A DNA stretch of 47,691 nt, taken from contig JAFWHR010000009.1 of NCBI GenBank assembly GCA_017511945.1, forward strand, positions 1-47,691, given 5' to 3'. Within the stretch, counting starts at the first letter, position 1. Each line of letters begins with the position of its first letter. The position numbers and the translations under genes are program-made. Positions 7,962 through 16,425 of the stretch are shown here, piece by piece. The notes beneath the pieces were generated by a model. That model worked only from the letters and a program-made list of their open reading frames with translations, was not told the DNA's origin and did no database searches. Source of the DNA: Bacilli bacterium. Its GTDB lineage: Bacteria; Bacillota_I; Bacilli_A; RF39; UBA660.

Positions 7962-8885
7962 ATGCAAAGATGCGTTCTTATTTGTAATCCGAATAGTGGA
8001 AAGAATGACAAAAAGTATTTAACCCGAGAGTTTAAAAAGATTTTAAGTGAAAGAGGATACAGTACTACTGTAATTTTTACTAAATATTCAGGTCATGCGA
8101 GAGGTATAATAAAATCACTTGAGAATATAGATTTAGTAATTTCACTTGGTGGAGATGGAACTTTTAATGAGATTGTAAGTGGTAATTTAAAAAGAAAAGA
8201 AAAACTTCTACTTTCTCATATACCTCTTGGAACTACAAATGATATAGGTGCGATGTTTGGAATGGGCAAAGATCCTATAGAAAATTTGAAGATGGTTTTA
8301 GATGGGGTAGTTAAACAGGTCGATATATGTAAGTTTAATGATTCATATTTTGTATATGTAGCAGGACTTGGTAAGTTTGTAAATATCGCATATGATACAC
8401 CTAGAGAGATGAAAGAAAAATACGGTTATTTTGCCTATCTTATGAATGCGATTAAATCTTTTAACAGTAAGACTAAACTATTTGAAGTTGAGTTTGATAG
8501 TAATGGAGAAGTATACCGAGGTTTATACTCATTTATGCTTATATGTAATGCATCTAGAATGGGTGGGATTGACGTTTTTGACGATGTAAAATTAGATGAT
8601 GGGAAGTTTGAGGTTCTTTTATCTAATATAACTAGAAAAAAAGATATCGTTAAAAGTTTACTTATGATTAAAACGTCAGATATCACTAAAGTACCTGGAT
8701 TTTACTATTTTAAAACTGACAGTTTAAAGGTAAAATTATATAAAAAACCAGATAAACATTGGTGCCTAGATGGTGAGGAATTAATCGATAATTCTTTAGA
8801 ATACAATATTAAAATTGTTAAGGATTTAAAGATGTTAATTCCAAATAAAAATATCGATAAAGTATTCGTAAATAATGACTTATAA
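7962..8885 (+). CDS. Diacylglycerol kinase family lipid kinase (DagK/YegS)
   Basis: The catalytic domain shows ICNPNSGKN at the N-terminus, the ATP-binding GGDGTFNEIVSG and the PLGTTNDI motif. These enzymes phosphorylate diacylglycerol or related lipids; in Bacillota DagK recycles diacylglycerol released during lipoteichoic acid synthesis. AGAGGTG precedes the ATG at 7962, which is preferred over the GTG at 7953 that overlaps the site. Length is 307 residues, typical. It has its own terminator hairpin at 8871-8898. Confidence 0.9.
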   Translation: MQRCVLICNPNSGKNDKKYLTREFKKILSERGYSTTVIFTKYSGHARGIIKSLENIDLVISLGGDGTFNEIVSGNLKRKEKLLLSHIPLGTTNDIGAMFGMGKDPIENLKMVLDGVVKQVDICKFNDSYFVYVAGLGKFVNIAYDTPREMKEKYGYFAYLMNAIKSFNSKTKLFEVEFDSNGEVYRGLYSFMLICNASRMGGIDVFDDVKLDDGKFEVLLSNITRKKDIVKSLLMIKTSDITKVPGFYYFKTDSLKVKLYKKPDKHWCLDGEELIDNSLEYNIKIVKDLKMLIPNKNIDKVFVNNDL

Positions 8886-8898
8886 TCATTATTTTTTT
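8871..8898 (+). terminator. Rho-independent terminator after the lipid kinase
   Basis: AATAATGA (8871-8878) pairs with TCATTATT (8886-8893) around a 7-base loop containing the stop codon, followed by a T run. Confidence 0.75.
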
Positions 8899-8973
8899 GA
8901 TATTTAAAGTTTGATTTTTACATAGATTTTTGATATAATCTTTTTGGCTTTTAAAACGAAGAAAGGAGTAAAA

Positions 8974-10620
8974 ATGAGTAAAATTAAAATATTTAGTCTA
9001 GGTGGACTTAATGAAAACGGAAAAAATATGTATGTTATAGAAGTAGATAAAGACATATTTGTATTTGATGCAGGACTTAAGTACGCTGATGATAAAATGC
9101 TTGGAGTGGACTATATAATTCCAAGCTATGATTATATTAAAGATAATATTAAAAGAGTAAAGGGAATATTTATTACACACGGTCACGATAATCAGATGGG
9201 AGCACTTACAGAAATTGTCAAGGAACTACCCGAGATAAAGATATATGCATCTGCCTTTACAATAGAGGTTATTAAAGATGAGTTTTTATCTGAAAATTTG
9301 AGTATTAAAAATTTAAATGTTATTAAACCTCATAAAAAAGTAAGTTTTGGAAATAATAGTATTTTTCCTATTTCACTTACACACACTGTTCCAGATGCGG
9401 TGGGTTATGTATTATATACTCCAGATGGGGCGATATTTTATACGGGAAACTTTATATTTGATTCAAGTATGCTTGGTGCATATAAAACGGATATTGGAAA
9501 ACTTGCATATGTTGGTAAACAAGGAGTACTTTGCCTTTTAAGTGAGTCGGTTTATGCATATAGAAAAGGTTATACATCACCATATCACCGAACAGGTGAT
9601 ATAACTAGTGAGATAATTAATAAAAATGAGGGTAGAATTCTTTATAATGTTTATCAAACTCAGCTTTATAGAATACAGGAATTGTTTAACGTTCTTAAAG
9701 ATACTAAGAGAAATGTTGTCATTTTAGGAAAGAGACTTGAGACGGTCATTTTAAAAGCTATCGATATGAAATATGTCGATTTTGATAAGAAAAAAATCAA
9801 AACTATTTCACATGTAAATGACAAAAACATCGTCGTAATAATATCTGATGAGAGAGAAAAACCTTTTTCTAATTTAAAGAGAATTGTCAGAGGATATGAC
9901 AAATTTATCAAGATAGATGAAAATGATACTGTCGTATTCGCATCTCCAATAGATGATGGAATGGAAAGAACGGCGACTAAAATATTTGATATACTCTCTA
10001 AAGTAGGAGCAAATATAATTGAACTATCTAAGAAAAAGTATCTATCATATCATGCATCATCTGAAGATTTGATGCTTATGATTAATCTTATGAATCCAAA
10101 GTATTATATGCCGGTAATAGGTGAGTATAGACACATGGTAGAGAATAAAAATGTAGCTAAACTTGCCGGTATGAATGATGAGAATATAATTTTGAAATTG
10201 AATGGACAGATCGCTTATTTTGAAAATGGTAAGTTAATCGACAATGGTAAAAAGATTCCAGTAGACGACATCTTAATAGATGGTCTTTCTGCTGGTGACG
10301 TCGGAGAACTCGTAATTAAAGATAGGGAGATTTTGAGTGATAATGGTATAGTTGTAATTACGGCAACTATAGATAAAGGAACTAAAGAAGTTTTATCAGG
10401 TCCTGAAGTTCTCACTAGAGGTTTTATATATGTAAAAGATAATATTGATATCATTAAAGAGGTTAAGAAAATATCTATGAATGTCATTAAAGAACATACT
10501 AAAGGAAGTTATGTGGACTTTTCTAAAGTTAAATATGGCATTAGGGATAAGGTAGGTAAATACTTATACGATGAGACTGAGTGTAAACCTATGATTTTAA
10601 TTGTAATCGGAGAGGCTTAA
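8974..10620 (+). CDS. rnjB: RNase J family protein with degenerate metal-binding motifs (RNase J2-like)
   Basis: The fold is RNase J: N-terminal metallo-beta-lactamase, beta-CASP and the conserved C-terminal segment LTRGFIYVKDN. The start at 8974 follows AAAGGAG; 549 residues is the family length. However, the canonical HxHxDH metal motif reads HGHDNQ (H69-Q74), the TGDF aspartate is TGNF (N159), and the VHGEYR histidine is isoleucine (VIGEYR, I382). H137 (THTVPD) and H360 (YHAS) remain. Losing several metal ligands suggests little or no nuclease activity. Paralogue RNase J2 subunits of J1/J2 complexes are known to be weakly active, so a structural partner role is the natural inference. A canonical rnjA should exist elsewhere. 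Confidence 0.85.
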   Translation: MSKIKIFSLGGLNENGKNMYVIEVDKDIFVFDAGLKYADDKMLGVDYIIPSYDYIKDNIKRVKGIFITHGHDNQMGALTEIVKELPEIKIYASAFTIEVIKDEFLSENLSIKNLNVIKPHKKVSFGNNSIFPISLTHTVPDAVGYVLYTPDGAIFYTGNFIFDSSMLGAYKTDIGKLAYVGKQGVLCLLSESVYAYRKGYTSPYHRTGDITSEIINKNEGRILYNVYQTQLYRIQELFNVLKDTKRNVVILGKRLETVILKAIDMKYVDFDKKKIKTISHVNDKNIVVIISDEREKPFSNLKRIVRGYDKFIKIDENDTVVFASPIDDGMERTATKIFDILSKVGANIIELSKKKYLSYHASSEDLMLMINLMNPKYYMPVIGEYRHMVENKNVAKLAGMNDENIILKLNGQIAYFENGKLIDNGKKIPVDDILIDGLSAGDVGELVIKDREILSDNGIVVITATIDKGTKEVLSGPEVLTRGFIYVKDNIDIIKEVKKISMNVIKEHTKGSYVDFSKVKYGIRDKVGKYLYDETECKPMILIVIGEA

Positions 10621-10635
10621 GATAAGTCTCTTTTT
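10612..10635 (+). terminator. Terminator after the RNase J gene
   Basis: GAGGCTT (10612-10618) pairs with AAGTCTC (10624-10630), one G-U pair, followed by TTTTT. The stop codon is in the loop. Confidence 0.7.
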
Positions 10636-10691
10636 ATTGAAAGAAGTTTTAAAATGTGTTATTATCTTTATTGTGAAAAGGAGTAGTTGTT

Positions 10692-12101
10692 ATGTTAATT
10701 CCAGAAAAAGAAAAGGCGAAGGTTAGAACTAAAAATAAAGTAAAGACTGTTACGTATAAAATAGATGATAAATATAAGAGTATTGGTAAAAATAAGAGTT
10801 ATTTCATTAAAACTTATGGTTGTCAGATGAATGTTCACGATACAGAAAATATTAAGGCGATTCTAGAACAGATGAATTTTAGAGAGTCTGATGATATGGA
10901 AAAGGCTGATTTAATTTTATTAAACACTTGTGCGATTAGGGAAAACGCCCATAATAAAGTGTTTGGTATGCTAGGTAGAATTAAACATATGAAAGAAAAA
11001 AGGCCTAATATCATTGCTGGAATATGTGGATGTATGGCTCAAGAAGAGGGAGTAGTAGATGAGATATTAAATAAATATAAATGGCTCGATATAGTATTCG
11101 GTACTCACAACATTCATGAACTTCCAATGATTTTAGATGAGAATATTAAAAATAAATCTTTAGAAGTTAGAGTTTACAGCTGTGAGGGTGATATAGTAGA
11201 AGATATTCCTGTTAAAAGAGATAGTAAGTATAAGGCGTGGGTAAATATAATGTATGGCTGTGATAAGTTTTGTACATACTGCATCGTTCCATATACTAGA
11301 GGTAAACAGAGAAGTAGAAATCCTAAGGATATTATTAGAGAGGTAGAGAAGTTAAAGGAAGCTGGTTATAGAGAAGTAACTTTACTCGGTCAAAATGTAA
11401 ATGCTTATGGTAAAGATTTAGAAATTGATTACGATATGAGCGATTTACTTAGGGATGTTGCAAACACTAAAATTGATAGAATTAGATTTGTAACATCTCA
11501 TCCATGGGATTTTACTGATTCAATGATCGACGTAATTTCAAAATATAATAATATTATGCCTTATATTCATCTTCCACTTCAGTCTGGTTCTAATAAGATA
11601 CTTAAACTTATGGGAAGAAGATATACTAAAGAGTCTTATTTAGAGTTATTTGATAAGATAAAGAACAAGATTAAAAATGTATCAATTACAACGGATATAA
11701 TTGTAGGTTTTCCTTGTGAGAGTGAAGAAGACTTTAATGAGACACTTGATGTAGTTAAAAAGTGTAAATACGACTCTGCATTTACCTTTATATTTTCTCC
11801 AAGAGAAGGAACTCCAGCAGCTAAGATGAAAGATGACATTTCATCTAAAGAGAAAGAGGATAGACTTCAAAGATTAAATGAACTTGTAAATGATTATGCT
11901 TTAGAAGCTAATAAAAAGTATTTGGGTAAAAGAGTTAAGGTACTTCTTGAAGGTGAAAGCACTAAGGATAAGAATTATCTAATGGGTTATACTGATACTA
12001 TGAAACTTGTAAATGTAAAGGCTTCTAAAGATATGATTGGAAATATAGTAGACGTAAAGATAACTGAAGTTCACACATGGAGTTTAGACGGTGAAATGTA
12101 A
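10692..12101 (+). CDS. miaB: MiaB, tRNA-2-methylthio-N6-dimethylallyladenosine synthase
   Basis: Radical SAM methylthiotransferase that adds the methylthio group to i6A37 of tRNAs. The UPF0004 domain with TYGCQMN (C44) and CAIRENAHNKVFG is followed by the radical SAM motif CDKFCTYC (C190, C194, C197), and the C-terminus has a TRAM domain. An AAAAGGAG site lies 9 bases before the ATG. Length is 469 residues with a Lys-rich N-terminal extension, as in Bacillus MiaB. Proximity to cotE recalls the Bacillus miaB-ymcA-cotE order, although here the two face each other. Confidence 0.95.
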   Translation: MLIPEKEKAKVRTKNKVKTVTYKIDDKYKSIGKNKSYFIKTYGCQMNVHDTENIKAILEQMNFRESDDMEKADLILLNTCAIRENAHNKVFGMLGRIKHMKEKRPNIIAGICGCMAQEEGVVDEILNKYKWLDIVFGTHNIHELPMILDENIKNKSLEVRVYSCEGDIVEDIPVKRDSKYKAWVNIMYGCDKFCTYCIVPYTRGKQRSRNPKDIIREVEKLKEAGYREVTLLGQNVNAYGKDLEIDYDMSDLLRDVANTKIDRIRFVTSHPWDFTDSMIDVISKYNNIMPYIHLPLQSGSNKILKLMGRRYTKESYLELFDKIKNKIKNVSITTDIIVGFPCESEEDFNETLDVVKKCKYDSAFTFIFSPREGTPAAKMKDDISSKEKEDRLQRLNELVNDYALEANKKYLGKRVKVLLEGESTKDKNYLMGYTDTMKLVNVKASKDMIGNIVDVKITEVHTWSLDGEM

Positions 12102-12105
12102 AAAA

Positions 12106-12120
12106 CGTTCCTTATGAACG
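12106..12120 (-). terminator. Short hairpin between miaB and cotE
   Basis: CGTTC (12106-12110) pairs with GAACG (12116-12120). On the minus strand it is followed by six T, so it could terminate cotE, whose stop lies in the loop. The stem is only 5 base pairs. Confidence 0.4.
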
Positions 12121-12657
12121 CTTATCTAAATAATTGTCATCGACATTTTCATCTATCTCTTTTAATGTTTCATCAATTTTATCATCGTCGATGATTTCAT
12201 CCCAAGGTTCTTCATCATCTTCGACGGCAATTTTCATCTTTGTCTCTCCGACTATTTCAACACCTAGTTCTTTTTCTATATTGAAAGTAATTTTGTTTTT
12301 GTCAATTTTAACTTCTGAGCAAGATGGTTGTTTTAAACTTCTCACGATTATATCAGTATCACCAGTTAAATCGGCATTATCTCTAATTTTAACATTAAAT
12401 AGATTGTTGTATTCTATTTTTTTGTTTATTACGGTAGTTTTACTATCGTTTTCATATGAATACCAAATGTTAATATCAAAAGAACCATCAACTCCGATTT
12501 TATCTCCAGTTTTATATCCTTTAAATTTATGATTAATCACCCAGCACCCTAAAACAGTATCAGGATTGTTTTCAGCTTCTACGTAATATGAATCTTTAAA
12601 GTATTTCTTTCCTTTTCCGATTACTGCTTTAGTAACTATTTCTTTAAATGATGCCAT
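12112..12657 (-). CDS. cotE: CotE, outer spore coat morphogenetic protein
   Basis: The N-terminus MASFKEIVTKAVIGKGKK, the INHKFKGYKTGDKIGVDGSF region (cited as two parts INHKFKG and GDKIGVDG), DINIWYSYENDSKT, QPSCSEV and the very acidic C-terminal tail follow Bacillus CotE almost block by block. CotE assembles the outer spore coat in the mother cell. Several start codons run together (GTG at 12666, ATGs at 12663, 12660 and 12657). GAGGGG is 8 bases from the ATG at 12657, which also gives the expected MASFKEI beginning. Length is 181 residues, the same as in Bacillus. The tail (about residues 145-181) is the normal acidic region. Confidence 0.88.
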   Translation of the reverse strand: MASFKEIVTKAVIGKGKKYFKDSYYVEAENNPDTVLGCWVINHKFKGYKTGDKIGVDGSFDINIWYSYENDSKTTVINKKIEYNNLFNVKIRDNADLTGDTDIIVRSLKQPSCSEVKIDKNKITFNIEKELGVEIVGETKMKIAVEDDEEPWDEIIDDDKIDETLKEIDENVDDNYLDKRS

Positions 12658-12707
12658 CATCATCACCCCTCTACATTAAGATATGCGCCTTTGTAAAAAA
12701 AGTATAC

Positions 12708-12728
12708 AAAAAAAGTGGCTTAAGCCAC
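12708..12728 (-). terminator. Terminator of the membrane-anchored unknown gene
   Basis: The perfect palindrome GTGGCTTAAGCCAC (12715-12728) is followed on the minus strand by seven T. The stop codon of the gene lies inside it. Confidence 0.8.
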
Positions 12729-13976
12729 ATATTTTAAGAATTTATTTAAATTTGGATTTGTGTACATTTTGGTGTAGATTGTGAACTTTTCAATATCACT
12801 CATCTCGTTTATGTCTTTTGCTTCATCTACATTTACTTTTCCAAAACTTGCTGCTTTTTTATTGGTTATCGTCATGTTTATGTGATTTGGTTTTTTTACT
12901 CCATCAGTGTCAATTTCATAATTTAAATTAAATGTGTATTTGTCTTTTTCGTTTTTAATATCTACATTTCCTTCTATCTTTTTTTCATTATAATCTACTG
13001 TGAATTTTGATGTATCTTGGACATAGGACATGTAAATCTTACTTCCTTTGATTTCTCCTTTGATGAATTTATTAGTCTTTCTATCTGTGTAAAGGATTAT
13101 TTCTAATGTTTCATTTTCCTTGAGAAATTCTTTTAGTTTAGTTAATAATTTATCTAATTTTTCTTTTACTTCTTCACTTTTCATATTTGATATATTTGAA
13201 ACTGAAGATATAAATTCATCATCTGCTTTTAAAGTATTTATAAATGTTTTAGAAACTCTCTCATAGTTTTTTGAATCTATTATAAGTTTACTTTCATATA
13301 CGTCAATTGAACTAGTACCGGTATCGTAATTTGTCTTTCTTCCACTTATCTTTTCACTAGTTGTCACTTTATCGACTGCCTGATTTAAATCATTTAGAAT
13401 TATCTTTAGGTCTTTTAGGCTAAACATTTTGTAGCTATCATTTAGTTTAATGTAGTTTTCATATATGTCTTTAGAGTATATGTACGTACTTTTTCCATCG
13501 TTGTATATATCCATGTCTATGAAGTTATCTTTATTACTTTTAACTTTTACTTTAGATAGGCTATTAGCCTTATCGATGGAGTAGGTGGCATCTATATCTA
13601 TAGTTCCCATATCTTCGAACATTTCACTTCCACTTAAGGAAATGTCAGCTTTAACACGTCCTTTAGAAATGTCATAACTGTCATCGCTGATGTTTTTAGA
13701 TATACCATTAAAAAAGTTATCTACAGTCATGGTAAATATTGTCTGTGGGTTACTATTTAAAAACATGTATCCAAATGTAATAGATATTACTACTATTAAA
13801 AAAATAGCGGCAATCCAAGGCAGTTTAGATATTTTTTCCTTTGTCGTATTTTGAATTATGTCTTCGTATTTTATTGCTCTCGTATCTTGAAATGGTGCAT
13901 CTTCATCTAAAAGAGTATCTTCTAGTATTTCATTTGTATTATCTTCTATTTTCTTTTCAAATTTTTTTTTGTCCAT
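12720..13976 (-). CDS. Membrane-anchored protein of unknown function
   Basis: This 418-residue protein has an acidic cytoplasmic N-terminus of about 55 residues, one membrane helix (LPWIAAIFLIVVISITFGYMF) and a large outside domain of alternating short strands (VKADISLSG, STYIYSKDIYENYIKL, NLNYEIDTDGVKK). The domain is reminiscent of LolA/LppX-like lipid-binding folds, but no family was recognised. AGGAAG lies 8 bases before the ATG at 13976; the GTG at 13985 overlaps that site. It is divergent from rpsP, and the two share an inverted repeat covering their -35 elements. Confidence 0.7.
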   Translation of the reverse strand: MDKKKFEKKIEDNTNEILEDTLLDEDAPFQDTRAIKYEDIIQNTTKEKISKLPWIAAIFLIVVISITFGYMFLNSNPQTIFTMTVDNFFNGISKNISDDSYDISKGRVKADISLSGSEMFEDMGTIDIDATYSIDKANSLSKVKVKSNKDNFIDMDIYNDGKSTYIYSKDIYENYIKLNDSYKMFSLKDLKIILNDLNQAVDKVTTSEKISGRKTNYDTGTSSIDVYESKLIIDSKNYERVSKTFINTLKADDEFISSVSNISNMKSEEVKEKLDKLLTKLKEFLKENETLEIILYTDRKTNKFIKGEIKGSKIYMSYVQDTSKFTVDYNEKKIEGNVDIKNEKDKYTFNLNYEIDTDGVKKPNHINMTITNKKAASFGKVNVDEAKDINEMSDIEKFTIYTKMYTNPNLNKFLKYVA

Positions 13977-14034
13977 AATATACACTTCCTAAAGATAACT
14001 ATAACAGATTATTTAAAAATATTCAACATGTATT

Positions 14035-14079
14035 TGTCAACCTAAAATGGTTGACAGGCATATAATTATATGATATATT
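14035..14079. promoter_or_regulatory. rpsP promoter with inverted repeat over the -35 (possible divergent promoter)
   Basis: On the plus strand TTGACA (14051-14056) and TATATT (14074-14079) are 17 bases apart. TGTCAACC (14035-14042) and GGTTGACA (14049-14056) form a perfect 8-base inverted repeat. Its left arm is itself a TTGACA -35 on the minus strand (14040-14035), so the site may hold back-to-back promoters for rpsP and the divergent membrane protein, though a matching minus-strand -10 is weak. Confidence 0.6.
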
Positions 14080-14103
14080 AATATGCGAAACGGAGGGATT
14101 AAA

Positions 14104-14379
14104 TTGGCAGTAAAATTGAGACTTATGAGAATGGGTGCGAAGAAAAAGCCATTCTACAGAATAGTTGCAGCTGATTCTAGAACTAAAAGAGATGGTAAAT
14201 ATATCGAACTAATCGGTACATATAATCCAGTTAAAGAACCTGCTGAAATTATAATTAAAGAAGACGTAGCCTTAAAATGGTTAAGCGAAGGTGCTGTGCC
14301 AACTGATACAGTTAAAAGTTTATTTAAAACTCAAGGTATTAATGAAAAATTTCACTTATCTAAAAAAGAGAGTAAATAA
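14104..14379 (+). CDS. rpsP: Ribosomal protein bS16
   Basis: Small-subunit ribosomal protein with the family sequence [20 protein letters not shown] and [20 protein letters not shown]. The start is TTG at 14104, 7 bases after CGGAGGG (14091-14097), giving the conserved (M)AVKLR beginning; the ATG at 14083 would add residues not found in the family. Length is 91 residues. The stop overlaps the start of khpA (TAATG). In Bacillus, rimM, trmD and rplS follow; here they do not. Confidence 0.97.
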   Translation: MAVKLRLMRMGAKKKPFYRIVAADSRTKRDGKYIELIGTYNPVKEPAEIIIKEDVALKWLSEGAVPTDTVKSLFKTQGINEKFHLSKKESK

Positions 14380-14621
14380 TGGATTTAAGCAGTTTAGTAG
14401 AGTTTTTAGTTAAAAGTGTAGTAAGTAATCCAGATGATGTTTCTGTTAAACAATTAGATGATGAAAAACTTATTACAATAGAGGTATTAGTTAATTCTGA
14501 TGACATGGGAAAAGTTATCGGAAAACATGGCGTAATAGTTAAATCTATTAGAACTATTGTCCAGGCAAGTAGTCTTTTAAATGGTGAGAGAAAAGTTAGA
14601 GTTAACATAGATTCTTATTAA
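14379..14621 (+). CDS. khpA: KhpA, KH-domain RNA-binding protein
   Basis: This 80-residue single KH domain protein carries GKVIGKHGVIVKSIRT, the RNA-binding GxxG loop (GKHG). KhpA (YlqC) binds RNA together with KhpB/Jag and affects cell elongation and translation in Gram-positive bacteria. Its ATG overlaps the rpsP stop by one base, the usual rpsP-khpA arrangement, and indicates coupling. Confidence 0.93.
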   Translation: MDLSSLVEFLVKSVVSNPDDVSVKQLDDEKLITIEVLVNSDDMGKVIGKHGVIVKSIRTIVQASSLLNGERKVRVNIDSY

Positions 14622-14684
14622 GAGTTTATGTTTTTTTCTTTACTATTTTTTTAAGCTATGGTATTCTAATTATGGTGATAGATA

Positions 14685-15044
14685 ATGAAAAAAGGATTTA
14701 CTTTAATTGAACTTTTGGCTGTAATTGTAATTTTAGGTTTGATCGCACTTATTACTGTCCCGATAGTTTTAGATAGTTTAAACTCTACTAAAAGTGAACT
14801 TTCTAAAGAGCAGGTAAGACAAATTGAAGCGGCGGCTAGAATTTGGGGAACTAAAAATTTAAATGATGATAGTATAGAGAAATCTATAACTATTAGATTT
14901 TTGATAGATAATAATCTACTTGAAGATAAGGACTACAAGAATATCGATTTAAATTCATCTTCTTTTGAAAATGCGGGCGTATGTATATATTATAACAATA
15001 ATCAGTTTGTCTATACATATAAGAAAAATGTGGGAGAGTGTTAA
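14685..15044 (+). CDS. Type IV prepilin-like protein
   Basis: The N-terminus MKKGFTLIELLAVIVILGLI is a textbook class III prepilin signal: cleavage after G4 by a prepilin peptidase and methylation of F5, with the conserved E at +5. The remaining 90 residues form a small pseudopilin head with two Cys (VCIYY and the last residue) that could form a disulfide. GGTGAT precedes the ATG. No pilus assembly ATPase, PilC or peptidase gene is near, so it is an orphan pilin. Single pilins of this kind are frequent in gut Bacillota. Confidence 0.85.
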   Translation: MKKGFTLIELLAVIVILGLIALITVPIVLDSLNSTKSELSKEQVRQIEAAARIWGTKNLNDDSIEKSITIRFLIDNNLLEDKDYKNIDLNSSSFENAGVCIYYNNNQFVYTYKKNVGEC

Positions 15045-15056
15045 ACTCTTTTTTTG
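15035..15056 (+). terminator. Terminator after the prepilin gene
   Basis: AGAGT (15035-15039) pairs with ACTCT (15045-15049), followed by a run of T. The stop codon is in the loop. Confidence 0.65.
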
Positions 15057-15099
15057 TTATATATTTCTTTTTTTGACATATTTTTTATTAGGTGATAGT

Positions 15100-16251
15100 T
15101 TGAAGAAAGTAGTGTTTATTATACTTATAAGTTTTTTATTTATTTTTAATGCTAAAGCTGAAGAGGTGCATCTTGCTGAAAATGCTAAATCGGCAATTGT
15201 AATAGAGGCGTCAACTGGCGAAGTTTTATATGAGAAAAATGCGGATGAAAAATTAGTTCCTGCCAGCATGACAAAGATGATGAGCATGCTTTTAATAATT
15301 GAAGCAATTGAAAATAATGTACTTAAATGGGATCAGATTATAACTGTATCAGAGCACGCTTCATCGATGGGTGGTAGTCAAATATTACTTGAAACTGGTG
15401 AGAAGATGAGTGTTAAAGATCTATTTAAAGGTGTTGCTATTGCATCTGGTAATGATGCAGTTGTAGCTTTAGCTGAAGCTTGCTATGGTTCTGAAGGTAA
15501 TTTTGTAAATCAGATGAATAAGAAAGCTAGAGAGTTAAATCTTAAAAACACTAATTTTAAAAATCCTCATGGGCTTGATACAGCTGATCATTATTCTTCT
15601 GCTAGGGATATGAGTTTAATAGCTAAAGAACTATCTAAACATGAAAAGATATTTGAATTTACATCAATTTATGAGGATTATTTAAGAAAGGATACCGATA
15701 GAAAGATATGGCTTGTAAATACTAATAAACTGGTGAGATTTTACGATGGAGTTGACGGACTTAAAACGGGATTTACAAATGGTGCAGGTTACTGTATAAC
15801 AGCTACAGCTAAAAAAGGTGGAATGAGAATAATATCTGTCGTAATGGGGGAACCTACAAGTAAGATGAGAAATAAAGAAATATCTGAGATGTTTGACTAT
15901 TCTTTTGCTCAGTATGAGGTTAAGAATTTACTTCAAAATAAATATTTGGGTAAATATAGGGTAGATAGTGGTAAAGATGAATATGCTAGGGTAGTTCCAA
16001 AAGAAGAAGTTACTGTTTTAAAGAAAAAAGGTGAGAAGGATTCTAAACTAAAATATGATATGGATATTCAAAACTTAAAAGCACCTTTAAAAAAAGGTGA
16101 TAAGGTTGGAATATTAAATTTAAAAGAGGATGATAAGATTGTGAGAAAAATTGATCTTACAGTTGATAAAGATGTATCTCAAATTAATTTTTTTGAACTT
16201 TATCTTAGAAACATGAAAGATATGATTATAGGTAATTTAAATGTTAATTAG
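15100..16251 (+). CDS. dacA: D-alanyl-D-alanine carboxypeptidase, PBP5 type (peptidase S11)
   Basis: Low-molecular-mass penicillin-binding protein that trims the terminal D-Ala of peptidoglycan stem peptides outside the membrane. The three active-site motifs are intact: SMTK (S56, K59), SGN (S116-N118) and KTG (K222-G224). A signal peptide (KKVVFIILISFLFIFNAKA, cleavage before EE) begins at a TTG start at 15100 shortly after GGTGAT. Upstream in-frame ATGs lie inside the prepilin gene. The C-terminal beta domain and the terminal helix FFELYLRNMKDMI, a likely amphipathic membrane anchor, complete the 383 residues. Confidence 0.93.
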   Translation: MKKVVFIILISFLFIFNAKAEEVHLAENAKSAIVIEASTGEVLYEKNADEKLVPASMTKMMSMLLIIEAIENNVLKWDQIITVSEHASSMGGSQILLETGEKMSVKDLFKGVAIASGNDAVVALAEACYGSEGNFVNQMNKKARELNLKNTNFKNPHGLDTADHYSSARDMSLIAKELSKHEKIFEFTSIYEDYLRKDTDRKIWLVNTNKLVRFYDGVDGLKTGFTNGAGYCITATAKKGGMRIISVVMGEPTSKMRNKEISEMFDYSFAQYEVKNLLQNKYLGKYRVDSGKDEYARVVPKEEVTVLKKKGEKDSKLKYDMDIQNLKAPLKKGDKVGILNLKEDDKIVRKIDLTVDKDVSQINFFELYLRNMKDMIIGNLNVN

Positions 16252-16370
16252 AAATAGTTGTTATAAAAAATATTTATGTAGGCAAATATAAAATTTTTTA
16301 ACTTTATATATTGTTGTAAACTATATACATAGATATTTAATATATGAATAAACTATCTTCCTTTTTTTTC

Positions 16371-16400
16371 TTGATTATTTATCAGTTTAAATGTTACAAT
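16371..16400 (+). promoter_or_regulatory. Promoter of the transglutaminase-like gene
   Basis: TTGATT (16371-16376) and TACAAT (16395-16400) with an 18-base spacer and a TGn extension just before the -10. Confidence 0.5.
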
Positions 16401-16425
16401 AATTGTAAATATTGGAGGAATGTCT

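Noticed and set aside
12134-12532. Plus-strand ORF opposite cotE
   Set aside because: It is a Ser-rich mirror of the acidic cotE coding strand; cotE matches a known family and has the ribosome site.
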